Made by a program: the position numbers and the translations under genes. A stretch of 64,000 nt of DNA from Sulfurovum sp. Lineage in GTDB: Bacteria > Campylobacterota > Campylobacteria > Campylobacterales > Sulfurovaceae. Below, piece by piece: positions 54,486 through 62,863 of the stretch; the first letter of the stretch is position 1; the number at the start of each line of letters is the position of its first letter. The DNA is taken from NCBI GenBank assembly GCA_027063305.1, contig JAMORY010000013.1, positions 62,001 through 126,000 of the forward strand, written 5' to 3'. The notes below the pieces were generated by a model. That model had not been told where the DNA came from. It ran no database searches and was given only the letters and a program-made list of their open reading frames with translations.

Positions 54486-55859
54486 ATGAAACAGTTACTA
54501 TCGATCATGGCAAGTTGCATACTGATCACACTCCAGTCATTCAGCGCAACAGATACCTCTAAACCTCAACCAAAGAAAGAACAGAGCTACCTCTTTACCC
54601 ATGTCAAGATCTATGACGGCATGCATGATACGCTCATAGAGGGGAAAGATCTGCTCGTCAAAGGCAACAAGATCGCAAAGATCGCCACACATATCCCTAC
54701 AACAAGGCTAACGACCATCATTGACGGGAACAACGGCGTATTGATGCCCGGATTGATCGATGCCCATACCCACCTAATGGTAGTGGAGGATTTTGAAACG
54801 GCTATCTATAAGTCCGATCAGATGTATATCGGAGCGGTCGCGACAGAGGCGGCAAGACGTATGCTGCTTCGCGGGTTTACCACCGTACGTGATGCGGGAG
54901 GTCCCGTAGGCGGATTGAAACGTGCCATCGATGAGGGTGTAGTACCCGGACCGCGTATTTTGCCCTCCAATGCTTTCATTTCACAAACAGCGGGACACGG
55001 GGATTTCAACACGGCCATGAGCTATCTCTCCCCGCATTTCACAGGTATTCCCGACAAAGCGGAGATCTACAGCTGGGTCAAGATCGCCGATGGTGTCCCC
55101 GAAGTACAGAAGGCTGCGCGTGAAGTTCTACGCTCGGGCGCATCACAGCTTAAGGTCATGGCAAGCGGAAGCATTACAGGTGCGCACGACCCACTCGATG
55201 CTACGGAGTACACTTATGAGGAACTCAAAGCGATCGTCACCGAGGCGGAGCATTGGGGAACTTACGTAATGGTGCACGCATACTCCGACGGTGCGGTGCG
55301 CAACGCAATCAAAGCCGGTGTCAAGTCCATCGAGCATGGGCTTTTGGTCAAGCCGCAAACACTTAAGCTGATGAAAGATAAGGATATCTGGCTCTCGACA
55401 CAATGTATCTCCTACTCCAAAGAGGCTCAAGAACTCGGCATTAGCGGTACACCGATGGAGCCGAAGTTCAACGAAGCCAAAAAAGGTGCGGAGCAGACCT
55501 ACGCACTGGCAAAGAAGTACGGCTTGAAGCTGGCATGGGGAACAGACACTTTCGGTTCACTCGATCTGCAAGCCACACAATCCGATGAATTCACCGCGCG
55601 TGCCAAATACTTCAGCAGTCTGGAAATACTCAAACAGGTCACTTCACTCAATGCCCAACTGCTTGAACTAAGCGGGAAACGCCACCCCTATCCTGATGCC
55701 AAGTTGGGTGTTATAGAAAAGGGAGCCTATGCCGACTTGATCATTGTTTCCGGTGATCCGACCAAGGATATCACACTCCTAGCCCACCCACAAAAGAACA
55801 TCAAACTCATTATGAAAGATGGAAAAGTCTATAAGAACACCCTTCGCAGAGGCAAGTAG
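54486..55859 (+). CDS. Periplasmic metal-dependent amidohydrolase (imidazolonepropionase/prolidase-like)
   Basis: 457 aa with a signal peptide (about residues 1-21, SFSA). The amidohydrolase core shows MPGLIDAHTHLMV (H-x-H metal site), RDAGGPVGGLKRAIDEG, QLKVMASGSI (likely carboxylated Lys), YVMVHAYSDGAVRNAIKAGVKSIEHGLLV (two His ligands) and LAWGTDTFGS (Asp). All metal ligands appear intact. Relatives include Xaa-Pro dipeptidases and other amide hydrolases, and the substrate is open. The stop codon directly abuts the start of the OprB-like porin, which suggests uptake and hydrolysis of the same kind of substrate (inference). Confidence 0.88.
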   Translation: MKQLLSIMASCILITLQSFSATDTSKPQPKKEQSYLFTHVKIYDGMHDTLIEGKDLLVKGNKIAKIATHIPTTRLTTIIDGNNGVLMPGLIDAHTHLMVVEDFETAIYKSDQMYIGAVATEAARRMLLRGFTTVRDAGGPVGGLKRAIDEGVVPGPRILPSNAFISQTAGHGDFNTAMSYLSPHFTGIPDKAEIYSWVKIADGVPEVQKAAREVLRSGASQLKVMASGSITGAHDPLDATEYTYEELKAIVTEAEHWGTYVMVHAYSDGAVRNAIKAGVKSIEHGLLVKPQTLKLMKDKDIWLSTQCISYSKEAQELGISGTPMEPKFNEAKKGAEQTYALAKKYGLKLAWGTDTFGSLDLQATQSDEFTARAKYFSSLEILKQVTSLNAQLLELSGKRHPYPDAKLGVIEKGAYADLIIVSGDPTKDITLLAHPQKNIKLIMKDGKVYKNTLRRGK

Positions 55860-57083
55860 ATGTATGCAAAGCATCTCTTTACACTGCTGCTCTCATCGGG
55901 AATGCTCCTTGCCACACCTTCAACGTACGAGCGTTCCGCCTACTACACCTCCCCAGATGCCGTAAGCAATCTGCTTACCGATACGAAAGAGGACCAAACA
56001 CCCCTCTTCTCGATGGCACGGTATGAGGCGTGGAAAGCATCACTTCAAGAGAACTATGCTCTTTCCCTTGGTGCGGACTACCACCTTGTAGGGTTCTACG
56101 CCAACCGAAGTATGGATGACAAAGAGAGTCTGGGCGGGGTCTTTCGCCTCTTTGGAGAGTGGCAGATGTACCAAAACAACTCCGGTAGCGGCTCACTGGT
56201 GTTCAAGCTGGAGCATCGCCACGCATTGAGCGAGATCTCCCCTGTTGACTTCAGTAACGCACTGGGATATGCGGGATTGGTACAGTCTACCTTTAGCGAC
56301 CAGCAGCTTAGACTGACCACACTCTACTGGAAGCAGTCGTTCAATGATAACAATGCCGTCATCTATGCCGGATTTCTCGATGTGACCGAATATGTCGATG
56401 TCTATTTACTCATCAGCCCGTGGAATGCTTTTGGCAATATGGTCTTTGCCACAGGTTCTGCAACCATGGGAGGATTGCCTGACGGTGCTTTGGGTGTCAT
56501 GGCAGCGGCATGGCTGAACGACCGTACCTATATCGTCGGAGGCATCGCTGATGCCAATGCCGACCCGACCGATCCTTTTCACGGTTTCGAGACGCTCTTT
56601 GATGATCTTGAGACCTTCAAATCGATAGAGATAGGCTGGACGACCCAAAAAGAGGCGCTCTACTTCGACAACTTCCATCTTACTCTATGGCAGATGGATG
56701 CACGCCCACAAGCAGGTACACAAGAGGGGTGGGGTGTGAACTTCTCACTTACACATACTTTCAACACCAACTGGATGGGCTTTCTTCGCGGAGGCTACTC
56801 CGTTGACGGAGGGGCACTGCTTGAGCGCTCTATCAGCAGTGGGTTCGGATATAAAATTCCCGATCGAGAAGATATTATTGGATTTGGAATGAACTGGGGG
56901 ATCCCTAACGATGAACTGTACGGTGATGCCGATGCACAGTGGACATCGGAGCTCTTCTACCGCTATCAAATAGGAAAACGTACGCAGATCACACCAAGCC
57001 TTCAACTGATCGCAGATCCGGCACTCTTCCCAGATACCGACCTTATTGCCCTTTTTGGACTTCGTCTTGAGGTACGTTTTTAG
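55860..57083 (+). CDS. OprB-like carbohydrate-selective porin family protein
   Basis: A 407-aa outer-membrane protein: signal peptide (LFTLLLSSGMLLA), alternating aromatic/polar beta strands, GGVFRLFGEWQMY, DVYLLISPWNAFGNMVFATGSATMGGLPDGALGVMAAAWL, and a C-terminal Phe (LRLEVRF) as outer-membrane barrels require. The family forms sugar-type diffusion channels. It is co-transcribed with the amidohydrolase (no gap). Its last 41 nt overlap the end of the AsmA-like gene on the other strand. Confidence 0.8.
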   Translation: MYAKHLFTLLLSSGMLLATPSTYERSAYYTSPDAVSNLLTDTKEDQTPLFSMARYEAWKASLQENYALSLGADYHLVGFYANRSMDDKESLGGVFRLFGEWQMYQNNSGSGSLVFKLEHRHALSEISPVDFSNALGYAGLVQSTFSDQQLRLTTLYWKQSFNDNNAVIYAGFLDVTEYVDVYLLISPWNAFGNMVFATGSATMGGLPDGALGVMAAAWLNDRTYIVGGIADANADPTDPFHGFETLFDDLETFKSIEIGWTTQKEALYFDNFHLTLWQMDARPQAGTQEGWGVNFSLTHTFNTNWMGFLRGGYSVDGGALLERSISSGFGYKIPDREDIIGFGMNWGIPNDELYGDADAQWTSELFYRYQIGKRTQITPSLQLIADPALFPDTDLIALFGLRLEVRF

Positions 57084-59700
57084 AAGGGGGACTACTCTTC
57101 TTTCCTTTCGTTCCCGTAGGTACCAGATGGGCAGGTGCCGTGATGGTACGCTGAATGATCTGGATCGGCAGTGTCAGAATATCTTTTGCCACACTTGTTG
57201 CGACCTTTGGTTTCGCTAACGTGCCGGTGATCTTCAATCCTACGGTCATACTGTTATCATCCCCTAGAAGAATATAGCCTAACAGCGGTATGTTACCGAC
57301 GATCTTACCCAATTCTCTTACCGTCTGTATCGCCAGATTGATATCGAGCTTTCCACTCTTGAGATCGACCGTACCCGTACCGACGATCGTTGCGGAATCT
57401 CCCTTTAGGTAGACCGAATCGAAAGTTATCTTCTTTTGCGTCATGGTGTACTCGATAACCCCCTCTTTGATCTTGAAACCCTTCCCCGAGAAGCCCGGCT
57501 TGTTAAGAGTCGCAAGTGCTGGAACAGTATTGATGAACGCAAGGGTGTTGTTGTAGGCTTTAAAATCACTCAAAACACCCCCTTCGATCAAGATACGTCC
57601 TTTCATCTTGTGTTCGGGATCCCCCTCTTTTCGTAAAGAGTAACGTCCTCCTTTCAAACCACGGAAGTTGATCAATGGTCTTAACATCTTATCTTTGATA
57701 CGCAACGCCTCTATCACAATATTCCTACCCTGTTTGGTGAACTTGACGATATCTCCGTCCAAACTCCCTATTGCCTTGATCGTACCATCAGGACGTATCT
57801 CGATATCGTAACTGTCCAGCAAGAGACGGTAAGGGCCGTAACGCAACTGGCTCTTCTTTCCTAAAATGATGAACTTGCGTTTGAGCCTGCCTTTCTTCGT
57901 GTATTTTGGCAGAGATCTGGAGAGCAGTACTTTCAGATCGATATTGATCCCATTGAGCTGCACCACACCTTTGGTCAGATCCAGACGCAAACGATCACCG
58001 AAGGCATTGAGCTTCCATGCGCCTGTTGTCGTAAAGTAGCCTGAAACAGGGATCACGGCATAACAGGCATGCTGTTTCTCATAGAAGAAACATGTACTGC
58101 TTTGTACCTTCCCCGTATAGTGGAAGGTTCGCATATCCGTACTCTTGAGTGTCAGAACACCTCCGCTGATACCCAAGAAGTTATCCCGTATATAAGGTGC
58201 AATACGGCTTAGATCACCAGATCGTACGATCCATGTTCTCTTCTCCTTCGATAAGGAGATCGCAAGTGAAGGGAGGGTGATCTCCAACCCGTTGGCATAA
58301 GAGATCTTTACAGGAACTCTTTTTTTACGTATTTGCAAGATATCACCAAGCCTTAGGTCATTGGCATCTACTTCAAGTAAGATGCTCTTTTGTTTGACAT
58401 CGACCTTCCCGAAGACCACTCCCTTAAGCCAACGCTCATCCACCACCACATCCGATAGCTTCACCTCCCCATCCTGATAAGAGAACGTACCCCGCTCGAT
58501 CTTTAAAGGGAATTTCTCTATCTGTAGTGTTCCCGCACTCAAGTTCCCATCTACAAGAACACCGATCTTACGCTTACTACCATCAGGATTTCGCTTGAGC
58601 GGAATATCCAGATGGATATGCACACGGTCATCCTTACCATTGTGGTAGAGAGGAATATGCAGTTTATAGGCATGAAGGATCTTCTGTATCTCCTCATCCA
58701 GCGGACTTTGTACATAAAGATCAAGAAGAAGTACCGGCTCTCTCCCACCTGCGATATGCAGTATCTTTACACCACTTCCGTCAAGTTTACGGTCAAGATG
58801 GTGCGGATGGATCAATGAGAAATAGAGTCCCCCCTCCTTATAGACAAGGTCCATAGCCTCTGCCTCTACAGCCCTAACCCCCTCTTTGTAACGGATCGTC
58901 ACATCATCAAAGTGCACTTTTCCCTGTAGCAACATAGGATCGTACAATATATTCTCTCCGTCCAGTAGCATTGTACCTGTCAGATAGGAGACTTTATAGC
59001 GCTTTGCCCGAACCTTGTCAGTGATCCAGACCGAAATGGCAGGGGGGAGCGAGATCCGAGACATCAACGGCTCGATCGTATTGAACGCTTCTGTATTAAG
59101 TGCATACAAGATCTTCTCTTTACGCTTTTGCACCCGAAAGTGCCCCTTGATACCGAACCCTTCAAAATCCCCTTCCGTTAAGAGTATACTCTTTTTCAGA
59201 TCGTATGCCAGGCTACCGGACAGTGTGACCTCCTCTTTTTTGATATAAAGCAAAGAGACATCCGCGATCAACTTCTCACCCTCATGTTTGATGTTCCCCG
59301 CGATCTCATAGATATCACTGGTAATATAAAGGACATCGTCGGCATAGAGGAACGTAACATGGTTGTTCTTGAAGTTGATACGGTCGAGCATGATCATATC
59401 GAAGAAGTCCAGAAGGTACTTTATATCATCAAAGGTCTTATCGACACGTCCAAAGGAGGGTTTTGCCTTACTGCGCGGAAGAGTGACCTCCGTTGCCATC
59501 AGCGTCAGCTTTTTATCGAGTTTAATGTATAATCCCGCTATCTTATACTCACCAATATCCAATCGATCGATCGAGATACCGTGGATAAGCCAAAAAAAGA
59601 GTATGGAGAGAAGGACGGTAAGCAGAATGAAAAAATTGCGTACGATCAAATGGAGTACGTGGATCGCTTTGGCAGAGAACTTTGCCGTGGTCTTGATCAT
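57043..59700 (-). CDS. AsmA/YhdP-like envelope protein
   Basis: An 885-aa protein anchored by one N-terminal helix (IVRNFFILLTVLLSILFFWLI, about 18-38), the rest periplasmic and beta-rich. The C-terminal region has RILIEGGVLSDFKAYNNTLAFINTVPALATL and GTGTVDLKSGKLDINLAIQTVRELGKIVGNIPLLGYILLG, typical of the AsmA-like/YhdP C-terminus. Such proteins are thought to carry phospholipids between membranes or affect outer-membrane permeability. Its 5' end overlaps mltG by about 74 nt and its 3' end overlaps the porin by 41 nt, both antisense. Confidence 0.83.
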   Translation of the reverse strand: MIKTTAKFSAKAIHVLHLIVRNFFILLTVLLSILFFWLIHGISIDRLDIGEYKIAGLYIKLDKKLTLMATEVTLPRSKAKPSFGRVDKTFDDIKYLLDFFDMIMLDRINFKNNHVTFLYADDVLYITSDIYEIAGNIKHEGEKLIADVSLLYIKKEEVTLSGSLAYDLKKSILLTEGDFEGFGIKGHFRVQKRKEKILYALNTEAFNTIEPLMSRISLPPAISVWITDKVRAKRYKVSYLTGTMLLDGENILYDPMLLQGKVHFDDVTIRYKEGVRAVEAEAMDLVYKEGGLYFSLIHPHHLDRKLDGSGVKILHIAGGREPVLLLDLYVQSPLDEEIQKILHAYKLHIPLYHNGKDDRVHIHLDIPLKRNPDGSKRKIGVLVDGNLSAGTLQIEKFPLKIERGTFSYQDGEVKLSDVVVDERWLKGVVFGKVDVKQKSILLEVDANDLRLGDILQIRKKRVPVKISYANGLEITLPSLAISLSKEKRTWIVRSGDLSRIAPYIRDNFLGISGGVLTLKSTDMRTFHYTGKVQSSTCFFYEKQHACYAVIPVSGYFTTTGAWKLNAFGDRLRLDLTKGVVQLNGINIDLKVLLSRSLPKYTKKGRLKRKFIILGKKSQLRYGPYRLLLDSYDIEIRPDGTIKAIGSLDGDIVKFTKQGRNIVIEALRIKDKMLRPLINFRGLKGGRYSLRKEGDPEHKMKGRILIEGGVLSDFKAYNNTLAFINTVPALATLNKPGFSGKGFKIKEGVIEYTMTQKKITFDSVYLKGDSATIVGTGTVDLKSGKLDINLAIQTVRELGKIVGNIPLLGYILLGDDNSMTVGLKITGTLAKPKVATSVAKDILTLPIQIIQRTITAPAHLVPTGTKGKKSSPPSKNVPQDEVQKGQ

Positions 59701-60586
59701 TTCACTCGCCTTTTATATTACCCTACCCGTCAAGACAAAACAGACTGTTTATGTGCCTGAGGGCTCTATCGGAGGTATTATATCACAGCTGGCTAAAAAA
59801 GGGTATGACCTCTCTGTGATCGATGTCTACCTCATGCGGCTGATCGGACAGCCTCAGCACGGGTGGATATTCATCGGGAAGAAAGAGATGAACCGTATCG
59901 ACTTCCTACATAAGCTTACCAGTGCCAAATCGGCGATACATAAGATCACATTGATACCAGGTGAGACTCTGGAGATATTCTTTGATACCCTGGCAAAGAA
60001 GTACGGGCTTGATAAAGAGAAACTTTTTCAATATTATCGAACCTACAGCAAATATCCTGAGGCGGGGATCTATGCCGACACCTACTTCGTTCCTGCAGGG
60101 ATCAAGGAGAAGCATCTGATCGCCTTTTTGGTCAAAGAGTCCGAAAAGCGTTATCGGAAACTTGCAAAAGAGACTTTGGGATCGTACGATAAAGAGAGTT
60201 GGCAACGCATCCTTACCATTGCATCCATTGTCCAAAAAGAGGCGGCGAACAACCGTGAGATGCCCATTGTCGCATCGGTCGTCTATAACCGGCTAAAAAA
60301 GAAGATGCGTCTTCAGATGGACGGTACGCTCAACTACGGAAAGTACTCTCACATCAAGGTCACACCACAACGTATTAAAGATGACAACACTACCTTCAAC
60401 ACCTACAAGTTCAAAGGGCTTCCCCCTTCACCCATCGGATCGGTCTCACTTACAGCCATTCGTGCCGCTCTCAAACCTGCAAAGACCGACTACCTCTACT
60501 TTATGAAGGGAAGATCAGGAACGCACGATTTCAGTAAAAGCTTCAAAGCCCATCGAAAGAACATTCAAAAAGCAAAAGAGAAGTAA
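59627..60586 (+). CDS. mltG: Endolytic murein transglycosylase MltG
   Basis: About 319 aa. One N-terminal helix (NFAVVLIISLAFYITL) is followed by the YceG domain: YVPEGSIGGIISQLAKKG (LysM-like start), LIPGETLEIFFDTLAKKYGL, AGIYADTYFVPAG and the catalytic Glu in ASIVQKEAANNREMPIVASVVYNRLKKKMRLQMDGT. It trims nascent glycan strands at the inner membrane. The reading frame is open back to 59363, but family length and the position of the membrane helix make the ATG at 59627 (or 59603) the start. The longer N-terminus would be antisense to the AsmA gene. Confidence 0.92.
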   Translation: MKKLRTIKWSTWIALAENFAVVLIISLAFYITLPVKTKQTVYVPEGSIGGIISQLAKKGYDLSVIDVYLMRLIGQPQHGWIFIGKKEMNRIDFLHKLTSAKSAIHKITLIPGETLEIFFDTLAKKYGLDKEKLFQYYRTYSKYPEAGIYADTYFVPAGIKEKHLIAFLVKESEKRYRKLAKETLGSYDKESWQRILTIASIVQKEAANNREMPIVASVVYNRLKKKMRLQMDGTLNYGKYSHIKVTPQRIKDDNTTFNTYKFKGLPPSPIGSVSLTAIRAALKPAKTDYLYFMKGRSGTHDFSKSFKAHRKNIQKAKEK

Positions 60587-60635
60587 TATGGGACTCCAGT
60601 CCCGTTATTGCGTATGAAAGGGATAATATGGTTCC

Positions 60636-61532
60636 CTAAAAGAAGATCAGCTGTACCAAATTCAGTACGAACATCGTAATGAAGCCGATCTTATAGACCA
60701 TCAGCTCATGCCTCTAGATAAAGGATGACGTCTTATCGAAATAGGGACGTACCTTTTGCGGATTGTCAAGCTCAAAGAGCATCTCCGAATAGTTGTGGTA
60801 ACGCTTATCGGTATCACTCTCAACCGCTCGCAATATCACACTCTCCAGCCATTCAGGGATCTTCGGGTTGAGCTTACCGGGATGCTTGGGCGGCTTGTCA
60901 AAACTGGGATTCTGGAAAGGCTCTATCTCACCGAAAGGGAACTTACCCGGCAATGCTTCATAGAGTGTCACGCCTATCGCATAGATCTCTGTTTGTTCCG
61001 TTACCGGTGCCTGTTTAAAACGCTCCGGTGCAAGGTATGATGGCGTGCCTGCACGGGTCACTTCGGAGTAGACTTCAGTGATCGAACCGAAATCGACCAT
61101 TTTAAATACGGTCTTCTCCTTACGCTTGGTTACAATGATATTCTCAGGCTTGATATCACCATGCACCAGATTCTACTTAATGAGATACTGTGACATCTTC
61201 AACAAGAAGCGTGCCAACTCAATATCCAGATCGACCGAAAGCGGCTTTTGGCAATGAACTCCTTAAGCGGTGTCCCCTCAACATAACTCATAATGTAGTA
61301 ACGGTGTGTACGCTTTTTAGGAATGACCGCTTTTGGGAAAAAAACCGGCTTTAAGCCGCTTTGCCATCCAAACCTCTTTAACGAAAAGATCGAGTATCAC
61401 CTCATCCTCGGCAGCTTCATAAGGGGTGAACTTCATGACATACTGCACCCCTTTGCAAGAGTAAAACCTGACGTTTCTATATTCTGTTTACGGATATGAC
61501 CCAAAGGGTTCTTATAGCTTTTGAAATCATAT
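60636..61532 (-). pseudogene. Decayed serine/threonine protein kinase with C-terminal membrane tail
   Basis: Joined over several frames, the minus strand reads as a kinase. YDFKSYKNPLGHIRK (about 61530) leads to RNVRFYSCKGVQYVMKFTPYEAAEDE and VKEVWMAKRLKAGFFPK, then VIPKKRTHRYYIMSYVEGTPLKEFIAK, the catalytic VHGDIKPENIIV, MVDFGSITE and YLAPERFKQ, and a C-terminal helix MVYKIGFITMFVLNLVQLIFF ending at 60636. Lesions: a frameshift near 61471-61492, one extra A in CCCAAAAGCGG (61327-61337), one missing A in GCCAAAAGCC (about 61241-61252), and in-frame TAG codons at 61173-61175 and 60714-60716. The longest intact part is 60714-61166. Relatives carry an N-terminal PP2C domain, and there is no room for it here. 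Confidence 0.85.
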
Positions 61533-61622
61533 GATTATGTCAGTAAATTAAGTCGAACCATAGTCATTTATGCTTAAAATATATACAATTAATCTTGAAG
61601 AGCATAGGGGGGAAATAGAGGG

Positions 61623-62861
61623 ATGCATCATTCAGATATCAAGGCCATCTCCGGCATACGTAAACTCGATACGACACAAATGATGGAGAATTATCGTTTT
61701 ACCGATAAGGATGCGGAGGTACTTACCACACTTCAACCGCTAATGCGCACATCGCTTCAACCGCTTTTAGAAGGGTTTTACGATTTTATCTTCTCTTTTG
61801 AACATGCGAAGATCTTTCTTAACAGTCCGCAGATCCTACAGAAACATCGCGCCGGTATCAGTGCATGGTTTCTCGATCTTTTTAACGGTACATACGATGA
61901 TGCCTATTTTCATAAACTTATCACTATCAGTGAAACCCATGTCAAAATAGGACTCCCACCGCACTATGTCAATACCGCATTCAGTTATGTTCGCCAATTT
62001 CTCGACGGACTACTTCTTGAACACGGCTATGAGCAGGCTCTCTCCTCCGTACACAAGATCATCGATATCAATCTGGATATTCTCAGTCTCTCCTACCAAG
62101 AGGAGGAGCAACAACAACTTATCAATACGGTGGTATTCCTCAAACGTGTTTCGGTCGAAGAGAGCATCATACCCTTTGTGCAGCCCATTATCGATACGCA
62201 AACCGAACAGATCATGAAGTTTGAGTGCCTGATGCGTCTGGAAGATCCGCTTACAAAAGAGTGCTACTCCATTTTCCCTGTACTTCAGACGGCAAAGAGC
62301 ATTAAACTGTATGAACAATTTGCCAGACTGATGATACAACGTTCACTTGATATTTTCCGTACCCTTCCTTGGTCATTTAGTCTTAACCTTGGATATGATG
62401 ATATCTCCGATCAGGCATTTGTTACTTTCTTAAAAGAGAAAATAGAAACGTTTCCTCACCCCGAACGTATTATGTTCGAAATTCTAGAGAGTGACTTCAT
62501 CGATGACTTTACTATTGTCGAATCGTTTGTAGCGATGGTACGCCAATACGGCTGTCAGATTGCTATTGATGATTTCGGTGCAGGTTATTCCAATATGAAA
62601 AACGTGGTTAAACTCAAACCCGAATGTATTAAGATCGACGGTTCGCTCATTCGTGAAATCAACACTTCCGAAACTTCGCTTACCGTTGTTAAAAGTGTTA
62701 TCGATATGGCAAAAGAGCTTAAAGCACGTACCATTGCTGAGCATATTCACAATGAAGAGGTATTCAATGTGATACGCTCTTTAGGGGCGGACTGTATGCA
62801 AGGATACTATACTGGACGACCGTTCAATGCATACAAACTGCTTGAACCACTATGCAAATGA
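61623..62861 (+). CDS. Globin-coupled sensor EAL protein (c-di-GMP phosphodiesterase)
   Basis: 412 aa. Residues ~15-165 form a protoglobin-type sensor with the probable haem-ligand His106 in ETHVKIGLPPHYVNTAFSYV. Residues ~190-410 are an EAL domain: KFECLMRL (ECL for EAL, Glu201), SLNLGYDD (Asn255), MFEILES (Glu286, Glu289), IAIDDFGAGYSN (Asp316, Asp317), CIKIDGSLI, and TIAEHI. The metal ligands look complete, so the enzyme is probably active despite the Ala-to-Cys change. It would lower c-di-GMP in response to oxygen or another haem ligand. It is cytoplasmic, without membrane segments. Confidence 0.9.
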   Translation: MHHSDIKAISGIRKLDTTQMMENYRFTDKDAEVLTTLQPLMRTSLQPLLEGFYDFIFSFEHAKIFLNSPQILQKHRAGISAWFLDLFNGTYDDAYFHKLITISETHVKIGLPPHYVNTAFSYVRQFLDGLLLEHGYEQALSSVHKIIDINLDILSLSYQEEEQQQLINTVVFLKRVSVEESIIPFVQPIIDTQTEQIMKFECLMRLEDPLTKECYSIFPVLQTAKSIKLYEQFARLMIQRSLDIFRTLPWSFSLNLGYDDISDQAFVTFLKEKIETFPHPERIMFEILESDFIDDFTIVESFVAMVRQYGCQIAIDDFGAGYSNMKNVVKLKPECIKIDGSLIREINTSETSLTVVKSVIDMAKELKARTIAEHIHNEEVFNVIRSLGADCMQGYYTGRPFNAYKLLEPLCK

Positions 62862-62863
62862 GC

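Noticed and set aside
59363-59626. N-terminal extension of MltG by 88 codons
   Set aside because: It is antisense to the AsmA-like gene, lacks a ribosome site, and would put the membrane anchor in the middle of the protein.
60714-61175. Kinase amber codons as programmed readthrough or recoding
   Set aside because: The TAG codons come together with at least three frameshifts and the loss of the usual N-terminal domain, so decay is the simpler reading.
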